NCBI RefSeq assembly: GCF_001648775.1
Contig: NZ_LVEJ01000010.1
Span: forward strand, 186,001 to 250,000
Length of the DNA stretch: 64,000 nt
Direction of reading: 5' to 3'
DNA from: Pseudomonas fluorescens
Lineage (GTDB): Bacteria; Pseudomonadota; Gammaproteobacteria; Pseudomonadales; Pseudomonadaceae
Shown here in pieces: positions 37,693-47,178 of this stretch. Each line of letters opens with the position of its first letter. Position 1 is the stretch's first letter. The notes beneath the pieces were generated by a model. That model saw nothing but the letters and a program-made list of their open reading frames with translations. It did no database searches and was not told where the DNA came from. A program made the translations under genes and the position numbers.

Positions 37693-37759
37693 CGCCCGGC
37701 AAATCCGACTGAACTTGTCAGAATGCGCGCGCTTCTAAACGCTTTCCCCCTCCCGGAGC

Positions 37760-38305
37760 GTGCGTCTCTTGCCTCGCATACTGACCCAGCCGACGGCTGA
37801 AGAAACCCTGACCGAACATAACGCCAAGATGTTCGGCTCACCCAAGGAACGGCTGGATTTTTATCGTCGCGAGATCCAGTACGAAACCAGCATTCTGGCG
37901 AACCGTACCGATGCCTATCTGGCGGCGCAGTCCTTTCTGGTGATCGCCTTTGCTTCGTGCATGGCCAACCTCAACCCGGAGTGGGGCAAGTTGTTCACGC
38001 TGGTGGTGCCGCCGTTTCTGGCGTTGCTCGGTCTGCTCAGTTCGTTGAATGCCTGGCCGGGCATTCGTGCGGCGTATGACATCATCGATCACTGGCATTT
38101 CAAGCAGAGTCACTTGCTGCACAGCGAGCCGTTGATGGGGCTGGCGTATGACGAATCGCCGCTGTTCAGCGAGATGGAGTCGAGCCACAAGGGCTATCGC
38201 AAGTCGCTGCTGTTTTCGGTGCGCACGCCGTGGATCTTTGCGACGTTCTGGGTGTTGTTGGGGAGTTATGCGGTGTTTATTCAGGTGACCAATCCAGGGG
38301 GGTAA
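37760..38305 (+). CDS. Membrane protein of unknown function (181 aa)
   Basis: A 181-aa protein with an acidic N-terminal region (LTEHNAKMFGSPKERLDFYRREIQ) and two or three transmembrane helices (AAQSFLVIAFASCMA; LFTLVVPPFLALLGLLSSL; TPWIFATFWVLLGSYAVFI). I do not recognise the family. It may sit in the inner membrane with its N-terminus inside. The start is uncertain: GTG 37760 lies only 3 bases after GGAG, while TTG 37769 has better spacing. A strong terminator follows. Confidence 0.75.
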   Translation: MRLLPRILTQPTAEETLTEHNAKMFGSPKERLDFYRREIQYETSILANRTDAYLAAQSFLVIAFASCMANLNPEWGKLFTLVVPPFLALLGLLSSLNAWPGIRAAYDIIDHWHFKQSHLLHSEPLMGLAYDESPLFSEMESSHKGYRKSLLFSVRTPWIFATFWVLLGSYAVFIQVTNPGG

Positions 38306-38318
38306 TTGGTCTTCACGC

Positions 38319-38348
38319 AAAAGCCCGGCTCAGGTAGCCGGGCTTTTT
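38319..38348 (+). terminator. Rho-independent terminator after the 181-aa membrane protein gene
   Basis: AAAGCCCGGCT paired with AGCCGGGCTTTTT around loop CAGGT. Confidence 0.9.
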
Positions 38349-38383
38349 CATTCGCTTGGATTTTGTGGTGCACTTTTGATCGA

Positions 38384-38652
38384 TCCCCCTCACCCCAACC
38401 CTCTCCCCCAAGGGGGGCGAGGGGGAAGGGAGCAGTTCTTGGTTGTACTCAAGATCTGCGTTCAACTCGATATCTCAGGTCGGCGTACCTCAACCATTCA
38501 CCTCGGTCAGTTCCCTTTCCCGGAGAGGGGGAAGGGAGCCGATCTGTGGTGTGGTCAAAATTTGTGTTCGACGCGGTATTTCAGGTCGATGTAGCTCGAG
38601 CATTCAACTCGTTCGGTTCCCTCTCCCTCCGGGAGAGGGCTAGGGTGAGGGG
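38384..38652. repeat. Three copies of the GC-rich dispersed repeat
   Basis: The non-coding stretch before the 98-aa gene holds three imperfect copies of the family seen at 20.4 kb: an inverted CCCCCTCACCCCAACCCTC copy at 38384-38433, a middle copy ending at 38538, and a direct copy with CCCTCTCCCTCCGGGAGAGG at 38615-38652. The intervening TCAGGTCGATGTA segments match those of the other locus. Confidence 0.8.
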
Positions 38653-38662
38653 CTTTTGCGGA

Positions 38663-38959
38663 TCACTCCACCGTTTCGAGCTGGCGGCGCAACGCCACCG
38701 AGTTCTGCGAGGACATCGGGATCGGCGGGAAGTCCTCGTTCAAGACGCACAAATGGTCGATGGCGTCTTCAAACATCAAATCGGCTTTCTTGCGCAGGGC
38801 TCGGTAGTGCTCGAATTGTTCGATGTCCAGATTTTCCACTTCAAGCAGCGCATTGGCCGCTCGGTTGAGAGTGTGGGCGTTATCGAACAATTGACGATTG
38901 CGTTCCAGAGCCAGCGCTCTGCAAGCCTTGATTTGCGCAGGAGTCGAGCATTCTTTCAT
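38663..38959 (-). CDS. Small helical protein of unknown function (98 aa)
   Basis: A 98-aa soluble protein predicted mostly helical, with charged heptad-like segments (AQIKACRALALERNRQLFDNAHTLNRAANALLEVENL; EQFEHYRALRKKADLMFEDAIDHL). I do not recognise the family. ATG 38957-38959 is preceded by AAGG on the minus strand. Its 3' end abuts the dispersed repeats. An 8-bp hairpin (CCCCGCCG / CGGCGGGG, 39029-39052) lies about 70 bases upstream, in its leader or at the end of the antiporter message. Confidence 0.6.
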   Translation of the reverse strand: MKECSTPAQIKACRALALERNRQLFDNAHTLNRAANALLEVENLDIEQFEHYRALRKKADLMFEDAIDHLCVLNEDFPPIPMSSQNSVALRRQLETVE

Positions 38960-39145
38960 GACCGTAACCTTATTCTTCGGGATTCCTTTTCACAGGCTGA
39001 ACGCCGCAGGGGAACCGAACCTGCCGGGCCCCGCCGAATCAATCCGGCGGGGAGTTATGCTTGTGACTGTCGACATTCGCGCAGGGATCCATTTTTTTTC
39101 AGAAAAAAATTCGATGGTTTCCTGCGAAGATTCCCAGCAAAAAAA

Positions 39146-40489
39146 TCAGCTTTTTTGTTCCTTGCGTTGTTCGTAGCGAGCGAGGATCGGTTGTGTGCTG
39201 ATGCCGTGCAGCAAAATACTCAGCGCCACCACCGACAGCGTCAGGTCGGTACACACGCTGGCCACCGAGTCGGTCAGCTCGTGGTTCAAGGCATAAAACA
39301 GATAGAACAGGCTGCCGATGCCGCGGATGCCAAACCAACCGATCAACAGCCGTTGCCGCCCCTCCAGTAGCCGACCCCACGGCATCAAGGCCACACAGAC
39401 CGGGCGAATCAGGCAGAACAACACACCACCGACCCACAACGCGCGCCAATCCCAATGCGCCACCAGCACCACGCCGAGCAGGGTCACCAGAAACACTTCC
39501 ATCGCGCGTTCGACCAGACCGCCGAACGACAACATATCGCCCATCATGATGCCGGCCGCGACCTGACTGCTTTCCAGCCTTGCGGTGTCGCCATGCACGG
39601 CGTGTTGCGGTTCGACGTTTTGATGGCCGACCACCGGCTGCACCAGATGTTCTGCGGGCGGCTGGCTGGCGCCGGTGGATTTCACTTCGACTTGGCGCAA
39701 ACCGAGTCCGGCGGCGAATACCGAGAGAAAGCCATAACCGCCAATGGCTTCGGCAACCACATAGGCCAAGGCGATCAGCGACAGCGCCAGATAATCGTTG
39801 GGGCTCAAGGTGCTGTCGTCATTGCGGATGCGCAGCGACAGGGTCACGCGACCGATACCGCGGCCCATCCAGTAACCGGTCAAAAGGCCCGCAGGCACTG
39901 CCCACAAGACGCTGCGCACAACCCAGCCCTGCCACTCGGCGGCAGTGCCATCACCGTGAAGCAACAACAAGCCGAGGATCACAAAAGGGAAAGCGATGCC
40001 GTCATTCAGTCCGGCTTCACCGGAAAGGCCGAACCGCACGCTGTCGACATCCCGCGCATCGTTGACCTGCACCAATGCGGCAAGCACCGGGTCGGTCGGC
40101 GCCAGAATCGCGCCGATCAACAACGACGGCCCCCACGGCAACCGCAACCCCCAATGCAACAGCGCGCACACGCCGACAATCGTCAGCACCATCACCGGCC
40201 CCGCGAGGCCAAAGGCAATTCGCCAGCGCTTGTCGCGCAGCGGCAAACGCAGTTTCAGCCCGCAGACAAACAATGAAAAAAGCACCGCGACTTCCGTCAG
40301 GTGCTCCATCCACAACGAGGCGTCTTCCAATGGCAGTTTCAGCAGGTCGAGACCGCTGGGGCCGATGCCGATCCCCAGCAACAGACAGACCGCCGAGGTA
40401 GTGACCGGCATCCAGCGCAGGTACGACGAGGTCAGTGCCAGGGTCAGCAACACGGCGCCGAGCACCGCCACCCACACGACAAAACTCAT
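39146..40489 (-). CDS. Cation:proton antiporter, CPA1 (NhaP-like) family
   Basis: A 447-aa inner-membrane protein with about 12 transmembrane helices, beginning SFVVWVAVLGAVLLTLALT and running to a charged end QRKEQKS. The family signature lies in the TDPVLAALVQVNDARD and FGLSGEAGLNDGIAFPFVILG segments, which carry the two acidic ion-translocating residues of Na+/H+ antiporters. It exchanges Na+ or K+ for H+ in pH and salt homeostasis. ATG 40487-40489 is the only start that keeps the first helix. It lies on the minus strand, apart from neighbouring genes. Confidence 0.9.
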   Translation of the reverse strand: MSFVVWVAVLGAVLLTLALTSSYLRWMPVTTSAVCLLLGIGIGPSGLDLLKLPLEDASLWMEHLTEVAVLFSLFVCGLKLRLPLRDKRWRIAFGLAGPVMVLTIVGVCALLHWGLRLPWGPSLLIGAILAPTDPVLAALVQVNDARDVDSVRFGLSGEAGLNDGIAFPFVILGLLLLHGDGTAAEWQGWVVRSVLWAVPAGLLTGYWMGRGIGRVTLSLRIRNDDSTLSPNDYLALSLIALAYVVAEAIGGYGFLSVFAAGLGLRQVEVKSTGASQPPAEHLVQPVVGHQNVEPQHAVHGDTARLESSQVAAGIMMGDMLSFGGLVERAMEVFLVTLLGVVLVAHWDWRALWVGGVLFCLIRPVCVALMPWGRLLEGRQRLLIGWFGIRGIGSLFYLFYALNHELTDSVASVCTDLTLSVVALSILLHGISTQPILARYEQRKEQKS

Positions 40490-40579
40490 GATGTGCCGCC
40501 CTCAAATGGTCGATGTGACGGCAATCGCACCGTGTTCAATGAGTCTTCAGCCTTACTGTAGGCGCTGGCGCAGGGATCA

Positions 40580-41437
40580 TCACAGCATCGGCTTGCCGCC
40601 CGTCACGCCGTAACGCTGACCGGTGATGTAACTGGCTTCGTCCGAGGCCAGCAGCACATAAATCGGCGCCACTTCCACCGGTTGGCCGGGGCGGCCGAGC
40701 GGGGTGTTGCCGCCAAAATTCTGCACTTCATCGTCGGGCATGGTCGAGACGATCAGTGGCGTCCAGATCGGCCCCGGTGCTACGCAGTTCACGCGGATTT
40801 CCTTGGGCCCGAGCATTTGCGCCAGACCACCGGTGAAGTTGGCAATCGCACCTTTGGTGGTGGCATAGGCGAGCAGGGTGGGTTTCGGTAAATCGGAGTT
40901 GATCGAACTGGTGTTGATGATCGACGAACCGGCGCGCATGTGTTTGATCGCGGCCTGGCACAAGCGGAAAATCGCCGTGATGTTGACGTCGAAGGTCATC
41001 ACCCATTCCTCGTCGGGGATTTCTTCGAAGGTTTCGTGGGTCATCTGGAACGCGGCATTGTTGACCAGCACATCGATGCGGCCGAAGCGTTCGACGGTCT
41101 TGTCGACCAAGGCCTGGCAATGGGCTTTCTGCGCAATATCGCCGGGCAAGAGCAGGCACTGGCGGCCGGCCTGTTCGACCCAGCGCGCGGTTTCCTGGGC
41201 GTCTTCGTGTTCATTCAAATACGCCACGGCAACGTCGGCGCCTTCACGGGCGAAGGCAATTGCCACCGCGCGGCCGATGCCGCTGTCAGCACCAGTAATC
41301 AGAGCAATCTTGCCGGCCAGTCGGCCTGAACCGACATAGCTTTGCTCGCCGCAGTCTGGATACGGTTCCATCTTGCGTTGCGAACCAGGCACGGCTTGGG
41401 CTTGTGCGGGGAAGGGTGGTTTTGGATAGTCGGTCAT
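40580..41437 (-). CDS. Short-chain dehydrogenase/reductase (YghA-like)
   Basis: A 285-aa SDR with an N-terminal extension typical of the YghA subgroup (PFPAQAQAVPGSQRKMEPYPDCGE). The NAD(P) motif is TGADSGIGRA (about residues 50-60), NNAAFQ follows, and the catalytic tetrad is Ser in TSSINS with Tyr-Lys in AYATTKG. Substrates are not known; relatives reduce aldehydes. The start at 41437 has GGAGA 6 bases upstream; an in-frame extension to 41545 is unsupported. It is monocistronic and followed on its 3' side by the antiporter gene with a 90-base gap. Confidence 0.9.
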   Translation of the reverse strand: MTDYPKPPFPAQAQAVPGSQRKMEPYPDCGEQSYVGSGRLAGKIALITGADSGIGRAVAIAFAREGADVAVAYLNEHEDAQETARWVEQAGRQCLLLPGDIAQKAHCQALVDKTVERFGRIDVLVNNAAFQMTHETFEEIPDEEWVMTFDVNITAIFRLCQAAIKHMRAGSSIINTSSINSDLPKPTLLAYATTKGAIANFTGGLAQMLGPKEIRVNCVAPGPIWTPLIVSTMPDDEVQNFGGNTPLGRPGQPVEVAPIYVLLASDEASYITGQRYGVTGGKPML

Positions 41438-41545
41438 CGCAGGTCTCCGAGGTCTCAGGGCGGGTATGGGCGGTTGACCCGGTGCGTTTGCCGTGAGTTC
41501 GATCGGATTTACGACGCATTTTCCGATTTGGAAATGCAAAACCAA

Positions 41546-41635
41546 TGTGGGAGCGAGCCTGCTCGCGAAAGCGGTGTATCAGTCACCATCTGTATTGAAT
41601 GACAGACCGCCTTCGCGAGCAAGCTCGCTCCCACA
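41546..41635. repeat. REPIN between the SDR and C-S lyase genes
   Basis: Direct and inverted REP copies (left arm CCTGCTCG type, right arm AAGCTCGC type) about 40 bases apart. Confidence 0.93.
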
Positions 41636-41652
41636 GGGGATCATCTGAGGTT

Positions 41653-42807
41653 TCAGGTATTGCGTTGGGTCAGGGCGCGTTCCATGCGGGCGATGCCTTC
41701 TTCGAGCAGCGAACGCGGGCAGCCGAAGTTCAAGCGTACGAACTGCTGGTGTTGATCGCCGAAGTCCAGACCCGGGCTCAGACCCACCTTGGCCTGCTCA
41801 AGAAAGAACTGTTGCGGATTGTCCAGATCCAGCGCCGAGCAATCCAGCCATGCCAGATACGTGCCCTGCGGCACATTGATGCTCACGCCCGGCAAGCGGC
41901 TGCGCACCGCTTCAACCAGATAGTCACGGTTAGCCTGCAGGTAGGTTTTCAATTCAGCCAGCCACGGAGCGCCTTCGCTGTAGGCCACGCGGGTCGCCTC
42001 CATGCCCAGCGGGTTGACGCTGTCGACCATGCCGCAACGGGCGTGGTTGACGCGTTCGCGCAGGGCGGCGTCCTGAATGATCATGAACGAAGTCTTCAGG
42101 CCGGCGATGTTGTAAGCCTTGCTCGCCGACATCAGGGTGATGGTGCGTTGGGCAATTTCCGGACTAAGCGATGCGGTCGGAATGTGCACGCGACCGTCGA
42201 AACACAGCTCGGCGTGGATCTCGTCGGAGATGATCCAGGCGTCCTGCGCCGCGCAGATCTGCGCCACCGCTTGCAGTTCTTCACGGCCGAAGACCTTGCC
42301 GATCGGGTTGTGCGGGTTGCTCAGCAGCAGCGCGCCGCCACCGTTCAACGATTCACGCAGCACGTCCAGCGGGGTGGCGTAGGTGCCGTCGGCCTGCGCG
42401 ACGAACTCCAGTTCAACCTTGTTCAACCCCCAGTGGCCCGGCGCGTGACGCAGCGGCGGGTAGTTCGGCACTTGCACCACAACGTTTTGCTGCGGCTGCA
42501 CCAGCGCTTTCAAAGCCATGTTGAAACCGGACTCGACGCCCGGCAGGAAGATCAGTTCTTGCGGCTCCACCTTCCAGGCGAACTTGTTCCAGAGGTCGGC
42601 GACGATGGCTTCACGCAGGTTTTCCTGCGCCACGCTGTAGCCCACCAGCGGATGCAGCAAACGTTGCTGTAGCGCCTCGATCACCACCGGCGGCGCGGCG
42701 AAATCCATATCAGCGACCCACATCGGCAACACGTCGGCCGAATAGCGGCTCCACTTGGTGCTGCCGGTGTTGTGGCGGTCGAATACCTGATCAAAATCGA
42801 AAGTCAT
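41653..42807 (-). CDS. PLP-dependent C-S lyase, MalY/PatB family (cystathionine beta-lyase)
   Basis: A 384-aa fold-type I enzyme of the MalY/PatB group. The start FDFDQVFDRHNTGSTKWSRY matches the family's opening, followed by MWVADMDFAAPPVV. The PLP lysine is in SASKAYNIAGLK and the aspartate in ISDEIHAEL. These enzymes split cystathionine or other cysteine conjugates to a thiol, pyruvate and ammonia. The start at 42807 is the family start; a longer frame to 42858 is unsupported. It diverges from the formate dehydrogenase operon. Confidence 0.9.
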   Translation of the reverse strand: MTFDFDQVFDRHNTGSTKWSRYSADVLPMWVADMDFAAPPVVIEALQQRLLHPLVGYSVAQENLREAIVADLWNKFAWKVEPQELIFLPGVESGFNMALKALVQPQQNVVVQVPNYPPLRHAPGHWGLNKVELEFVAQADGTYATPLDVLRESLNGGGALLLSNPHNPIGKVFGREELQAVAQICAAQDAWIISDEIHAELCFDGRVHIPTASLSPEIAQRTITLMSASKAYNIAGLKTSFMIIQDAALRERVNHARCGMVDSVNPLGMEATRVAYSEGAPWLAELKTYLQANRDYLVEAVRSRLPGVSINVPQGTYLAWLDCSALDLDNPQQFFLEQAKVGLSPGLDFGDQHQQFVRLNFGCPRSLLEEGIARMERALTQRNT

Positions 42808-42862
42808 GCGCGGTCTCGTGAAGGCGGGAATGGTCCTGCCGAGCATTCTAAGCCTCATCCCC

Positions 42863-42993
42863 TGTGGGGGCGAGCCTGCTGCTTATAAGGTTCACACAAT
42901 ACCTGTGGGAGCGAGCTTGCTCGCGAAGGCGTCGGGTCAGTCAGCATCGATGTTGAATGACACACCGCTTTCGCGAGCAAGCTCGCTCCCACA
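42863..42993. repeat. Truncated REP plus full REPIN upstream of fdnG
   Basis: A partial REP (TGTGGGGGCGAGCCTGCT, 42863-42880) is followed by a full REPIN at 42904-42993. Both lie between the C-S lyase and formate dehydrogenase genes. Confidence 0.9.
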
Positions 42994-43019
42994 GGGTTGG
43001 TGGCCTTCAGTGAAAGACC

Positions 43020-43162
43020 CGACAAACGGCCGACGGTCGGTTTTCACACAGATCGTGTGGTCATTGTCTACAGTGAAAAGGTCGGCACGCGTTTGCCGCA
43101 ACCGTGATTGTCCAGATAAAACCCGGCTCAAGTACCGGGTTCCACCTGATCAGGAGTGCACG
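43020..43162 (+). promoter_or_regulatory. fdnG upstream control region with nested dyads
   Basis: Three symmetrical elements lie close together. At 43041-43079 outer arms TTTTCAC / GTGAAAA enclose an inner dyad CACAC-AGATC-GTGTG. At 43120-43141 a 7-bp hairpin AACCCGG / CCGGGTT has an 8-base loop. At 43145-43154 the perfect palindrome CCTGATCAGG overlaps the CAGGAG ribosome binding site. The first is a candidate operator; the last two may act in the mRNA. Confidence 0.45.
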
Positions 43163-46100
43163 ATGGATCTCAGCCGTCGTCAGTTCTTCAAGGTCGCCGG
43201 TATCGGCCTTGCAGGCTCGAGCCTGGGCGCGTTGGGCATGGCCCCGACGCTGGCCTTCGCCGAGCAGGTGCGCCACTTCAAGCTTGCCCACACCCATGAA
43301 ACCCGCAACACCTGCCCGTATTGCTCGGTCGGTTGCGGTTTGATCATGTACAGCCAGGGCGATAACGCGAAGAACGTAGCGCAAAGCATCATTCACATCG
43401 AGGGCGACGCCGACCACCCGGTCAACCGCGGCACTCTCTGCCCGAAAGGCGCAGGCCTGCTCGACTTCATTCACAGCCCCGGTCGTTTGCTCTACCCGCA
43501 AACGCGCAAACCGGGCAGCAGTGAATGGACGCGGATCAGTTGGGACGAGGCGCTCGACCGCATCGTCGACCTGATGAAAGCCGATCGCGACGCCAACTTC
43601 ATCGAACAAAATGCCAACGGGCAAACGGTGAATCGCTGGCTGACCACCGGTTTCCTCGCGGCGTCGGCGGCGTCCAACGAAGCCGGTTACATCACCCAAA
43701 AAGTGATTCGCAGTCTCGGCATGCTGGGGTTCGATAACCAGGCGCGTGTCTGACACGGCCCGACGGTGGCAAGTCTTGCCCCGACGTACGGCCGTGGTGC
43801 CATGACCAATACCTGGACCGATATCGCCAACGCGAATCTGATCCTGGTGATGGGTGGCAACGCAGCAGAAGCGCATCCGTGCGGCTTCAAATGGGTGACC
43901 GAGGCCAAGGCGCACAACGCTGCGCGGCTGATCGTGGTTGATCCGCGTTTTACCCGGACCGCTTCGGTGGCCGATTACTACGCGCCGATCCGCACCGGCA
44001 CCGACATCGCCTTCATGGGCGGGCTGATCAATTACCTGCTGACCGAGGACAAGATCCAGCACGAGTACGTGCGCAATTACACCGACGTGTCGTTCATCGT
44101 CAAAGAAGGCTACGGCTTCGAAGACGGCATCTTCAGCGGCTACGACGTCGCCAAGCGCAGCTACACCGACAAGTCCGGCTGGGGTTACGAGCTGGGCGAC
44201 GACGGCTTTGCCAAAGTCGACCCGACGCTGCAACACCCGCGCTGCGTCTATCAGTTGATGAAGGTGCATTACAGTCGCTACAACATCGACCTCGCGAGCC
44301 AGATTTGCGGCATGCCGGTCGACGCCATGCAGAAAATCTGGGAAGAGATCGCCACTTGCTCGATTCCGGGCAAGACCATGACGATTCTCTACGCCCTCGG
44401 CTGGACGCAGCACTCGATCGGCGCGCAGATCATCCGCAGCGCGGCGATGGTGCAACTGCTGCTGGGCAACGTCGGCATGCCCGGTGGCGGCGTCAACGCC
44501 TTGCGCGGTCACTCGAATATTCAGGGCCTGACTGACCTCGGTTTGCTCTCCAATGCACTGCCGGGTTACCTGACATTGGCCAGCGACAGCGAACAGGACT
44601 ACGGTCAGTTCATCCACAAACGTACGCAAGTGCCGCTGCGTCCGGGGCAACTGTCGTACTGGCAGAACTACAGCAAATTCCACGTCAGCCTGATGAAGTC
44701 CTGGTACGGCGCCAACGCTACCGTCGAGAACAATTGGTGCTACGACCATTTGCCGAAGCTCGACATCCCCAACTACGACGTGCTGAAGATGTTCGACCTG
44801 ATGAGCCAGGGCAAGGTCAATGGCTACTTCTGCCAGGGCTTCAACCCGATCGCCGCGCTGCCGGACAAAAACCGCGTGATGGGCGCACTGGCGAAATTGA
44901 AATGGCTGGTGGTGATGGACCCGCTGGCCACCGAAACCTCGGAGTTCTGGCACAACGTCGGGCCGTACAACGATGTGAAAAGCGAAGAGATCCAGACCGA
45001 AGTCATTCGCCTGCCCACCACCTGTTTTGCCGAAGAGGACGGCTCGCTGGTCAACAGCAGCCGCTGGCTGCAATGGCACTGGAAAGGCGCCGATGGCCCG
45101 GGCGAAGCGCAGACCGACATTCGCATCATGGCCGAACTGTTCCTGCGCCTGCGCAAGCGCTATCAGGACGAGGGCGGCAAATTCCCCGATCCGCTGCTGA
45201 AACTGACCTGGCCGTACAAGATTCCCGACGAACCTTCGCCGGAGGAACTGGCCAAGGAAATCAACGGCAGCGCTGTCGCCGATTTCACTGATGCCACGGG
45301 CGTCGCGGTCAAGGCCGGCTCGCAATTGGCCGGATTTGGTTTGCTCAAGGATGATGGCAGCACCGCGTCCGGTTGCTGGATTTTCGCCGGTAGCTGGACC
45401 GAGGCTGGCAATCAAATGGCGCGGCGCGACAACAGCGATCCGTTCGGTATGCACCAGCATCTCGGCTGGGCGTGGGCGTGGCCGGCCAATCGGCGGATTC
45501 TCTACAACCGCGCTTCGGCAGATGTCTCGGGCAAACCGTGGGATCCGAAAAAGCGTCTGGTCTGGTGGAACGGCAAGGCCTGGGGCGGCACCGACGTGCC
45601 GGACTACAAGGCCGACGTGCCGCCGGAAGCCGGGATGAACCCGTTCATCATGAACCCCGAGGGCGTCGCGCGATTCTTCGCCGTCGACAAGATGAACGAA
45701 GGCCCATTCCCCGAACACTACGAGCCGTTCGAAACGCCGATCGGCATCAACCCGCTGCACCCGCAAAACAAGAAAGCCACCAGCAACCCGGCGGCGCGAA
45801 TCTTCGATTCGGTCTGGGAAACCCTCGGCGAGGCCAAGGACTTCCCGTACGCCGGCACTAGTTACCGGTTGACCGAGCATTTCCACTTCTGGAGCAAGCA
45901 CTGCAAGTTGAACGCGATTGCCCAGCCTGAGCAATTCGTGGAAATCGGCGAAGTGCTGGCGAAAGAGAAGGGCATCGCTGCCGGTGATCGCGTACGGGTC
46001 AGTTGCAAGCGTGGCTTTATCGAAGCGGTGGCGGTGGTGACGAAAAGGATCCGGCCATTGCAGGTCAACGGCCAGGTCGTGCATCAGATCGGCATCCCGC

Positions 46101-46228
46101 TGCACTGGGGGTTCACCGGCCTGACGCGTCACGGTTACTTGACCAACACCCTGGTGCCGTTCCTCGGCGATGGCAACACCCAGACCCCGGAATCCAAGTC
46201 ATTCCTGGTCAACGTGGAGAAGCTCTGA
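43163..46228 (+). CDS. fdnG: Formate dehydrogenase-N alpha subunit FdnG, selenoprotein with in-frame UGA (Sec197)
   Basis: A 1021-aa molybdenum (bis-MGD) enzyme that oxidises formate to CO2 on the periplasmic side. The N-terminus has a Tat signal (SRRQFFKVAG), then the 4Fe-4S motif CPYCSVGCGL. The codon at 43751-43753 is TGA inside NQARV-U-HGPTVASLAP, the same context as selenocysteine 196 of E. coli FdnG. The reading frame continues open to 46228 and total length agrees with the family, so TGA is selenocysteine, not a stop. A SECIS-like hairpin follows the codon. Start ATG 43163 has CAGGAG upstream. Confidence 0.97.
43751..43790 (+). promoter_or_regulatory. Selenocysteine UGA and bacterial SECIS element
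   Basis: The TGA at 43751-43753 is followed at the usual distance by a short stem-loop GGCAA-GTC-TTGCC (43768-43780). The apical loop carries the GU pair expected for SelB binding. SelB and tRNA-Sec are encoded 6-8 kb downstream. Confidence 0.85.
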
Positions 46229-46242
46229 TGGAGAATCTTTAA

Positions 46243-47178
46243 ATGGCCAGCCAAGACATCATTGCCCGCTCGGCCACCACCACGGTGCCGCCATCGGTGA
46301 GGAATCAGGAGGCGGTGGCCAAGCTGATCGACACCACCAAATGCATCGGCTGCAAGGCCTGCCAGGTCGCCTGTTCGGAATGGAACGAGCTGCGCGACGA
46401 GGTCGGCCACAACCACGGCACTTACGACAACCCGCAAGACTTGAGCGCGGAAACCTGGACGTTGATGCGCTTCACCGAGCACGAAACCGATGCCGGCAAC
46501 CTCGAATGGCTGATCCGCAAGGACGGCTGCATGCACTGCGCAGAGCCGGGTTGTCTGGCGGCGTGCCCGAGCCCGGGCGCGATCATCAAGCACGCCAACG
46601 GCATTGTCGATTTCGATCAGGATCACTGCATCGGTTGCGGCTATTGCATCACCGGTTGCCCGTTCAACATTCCGCGCATTTCGCAGAAAGACCACAAGGC
46701 CTACAAATGCACCTTGTGCTCGGACCGGGTGGCGGTAGGGCTGGAACCGGCCTGCGTAAAAACCTGCCCGACCGGCGCGATCGTCTTCGGCACCAAGGAA
46801 GACATGAAGGAACACGCCGCCGAACGCATCGTCGACCTGAAAAGCCGTGGCTTCGAGAACGCCGGTCTGTATGACCCGGCAGGCGTTGGCGGCACCCACG
46901 TGATGTACGTGTTGCACCACGCCGACACGCCAACCATCTATGCCAATCTGCCGCAAGATCCGGCGATCAGTCCGTTGGTGGGCCTGTGGAAAGGCATCAG
47001 CAAACCCTTGGGCCTGCTGGCCATGGGCGCGGCGGTGCTGGCCGGGTTCTTCCATTACGTGCGTATCGGTCCGAATCGGGTTGAAGAAGATGAACATCCA
47101 ACGCCACCTGACACCTCAGTGCATGTCGTTGATCCGGCGGTGCACACCTTCGATCCACGCGGGGAGGAGCGGCCATGA
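46243..47178 (+). CDS. fdnH: Formate dehydrogenase-N iron-sulfur beta subunit FdnH
   Basis: A 311-aa electron-transfer subunit with four 4Fe-4S clusters, shown by the cysteine runs [42 protein letters not shown] and CTLCSDRV...CVKTCP. The C-terminal helix ([16 protein letters not shown]) anchors it in the membrane. It passes electrons from FdnG to the cytochrome FdnI. Between fdnG and this gene there is a 4-codon frame (ATG 46228 to TAA 46242) whose stop abuts the ATG. Its own stop overlaps fdnI by 4 bases. Confidence 0.97.
   Translation: MASQDIIARSATTTVPPSVRNQEAVAKLIDTTKCIGCKACQVACSEWNELRDEVGHNHGTYDNPQDLSAETWTLMRFTEHETDAGNLEWLIRKDGCMHCAEPGCLAACPSPGAIIKHANGIVDFDQDHCIGCGYCITGCPFNIPRISQKDHKAYKCTLCSDRVAVGLEPACVKTCPTGAIVFGTKEDMKEHAAERIVDLKSRGFENAGLYDPAGVGGTHVMYVLHHADTPTIYANLPQDPAISPLVGLWKGISKPLGLLAMGAAVLAGFFHYVRIGPNRVEEDEHPTPPDTSVHVVDPAVHTFDPRGEERP

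Noticed and set aside
39029..39052. Hairpin CCCCGCCG/CGGCGGGG as a terminator of the antiporter gene
   Set aside because: No T-tract follows on either strand and it is about 95 bases past the stop; kept only as a remark.
38306..39370. A 354-codon plus-strand frame over the repeats and small gene
   Set aside because: It crosses a terminator and three repeat copies and lies antisense to two genes; low likelihood of coding.
43163..43753. fdnG as a pseudogene or frameshift because of an in-frame TGA
   Set aside because: The frame is the same on both sides, the TGA context is that of the known selenocysteine, and the Sec machinery is encoded next door.
43061..46132. A 1,023-codon open frame on the minus strand opposite fdnG
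   Set aside because: It mirrors fdnG in the frame where high third-position GC removes stop codons, has no recognisable domain and no ribosome binding site.
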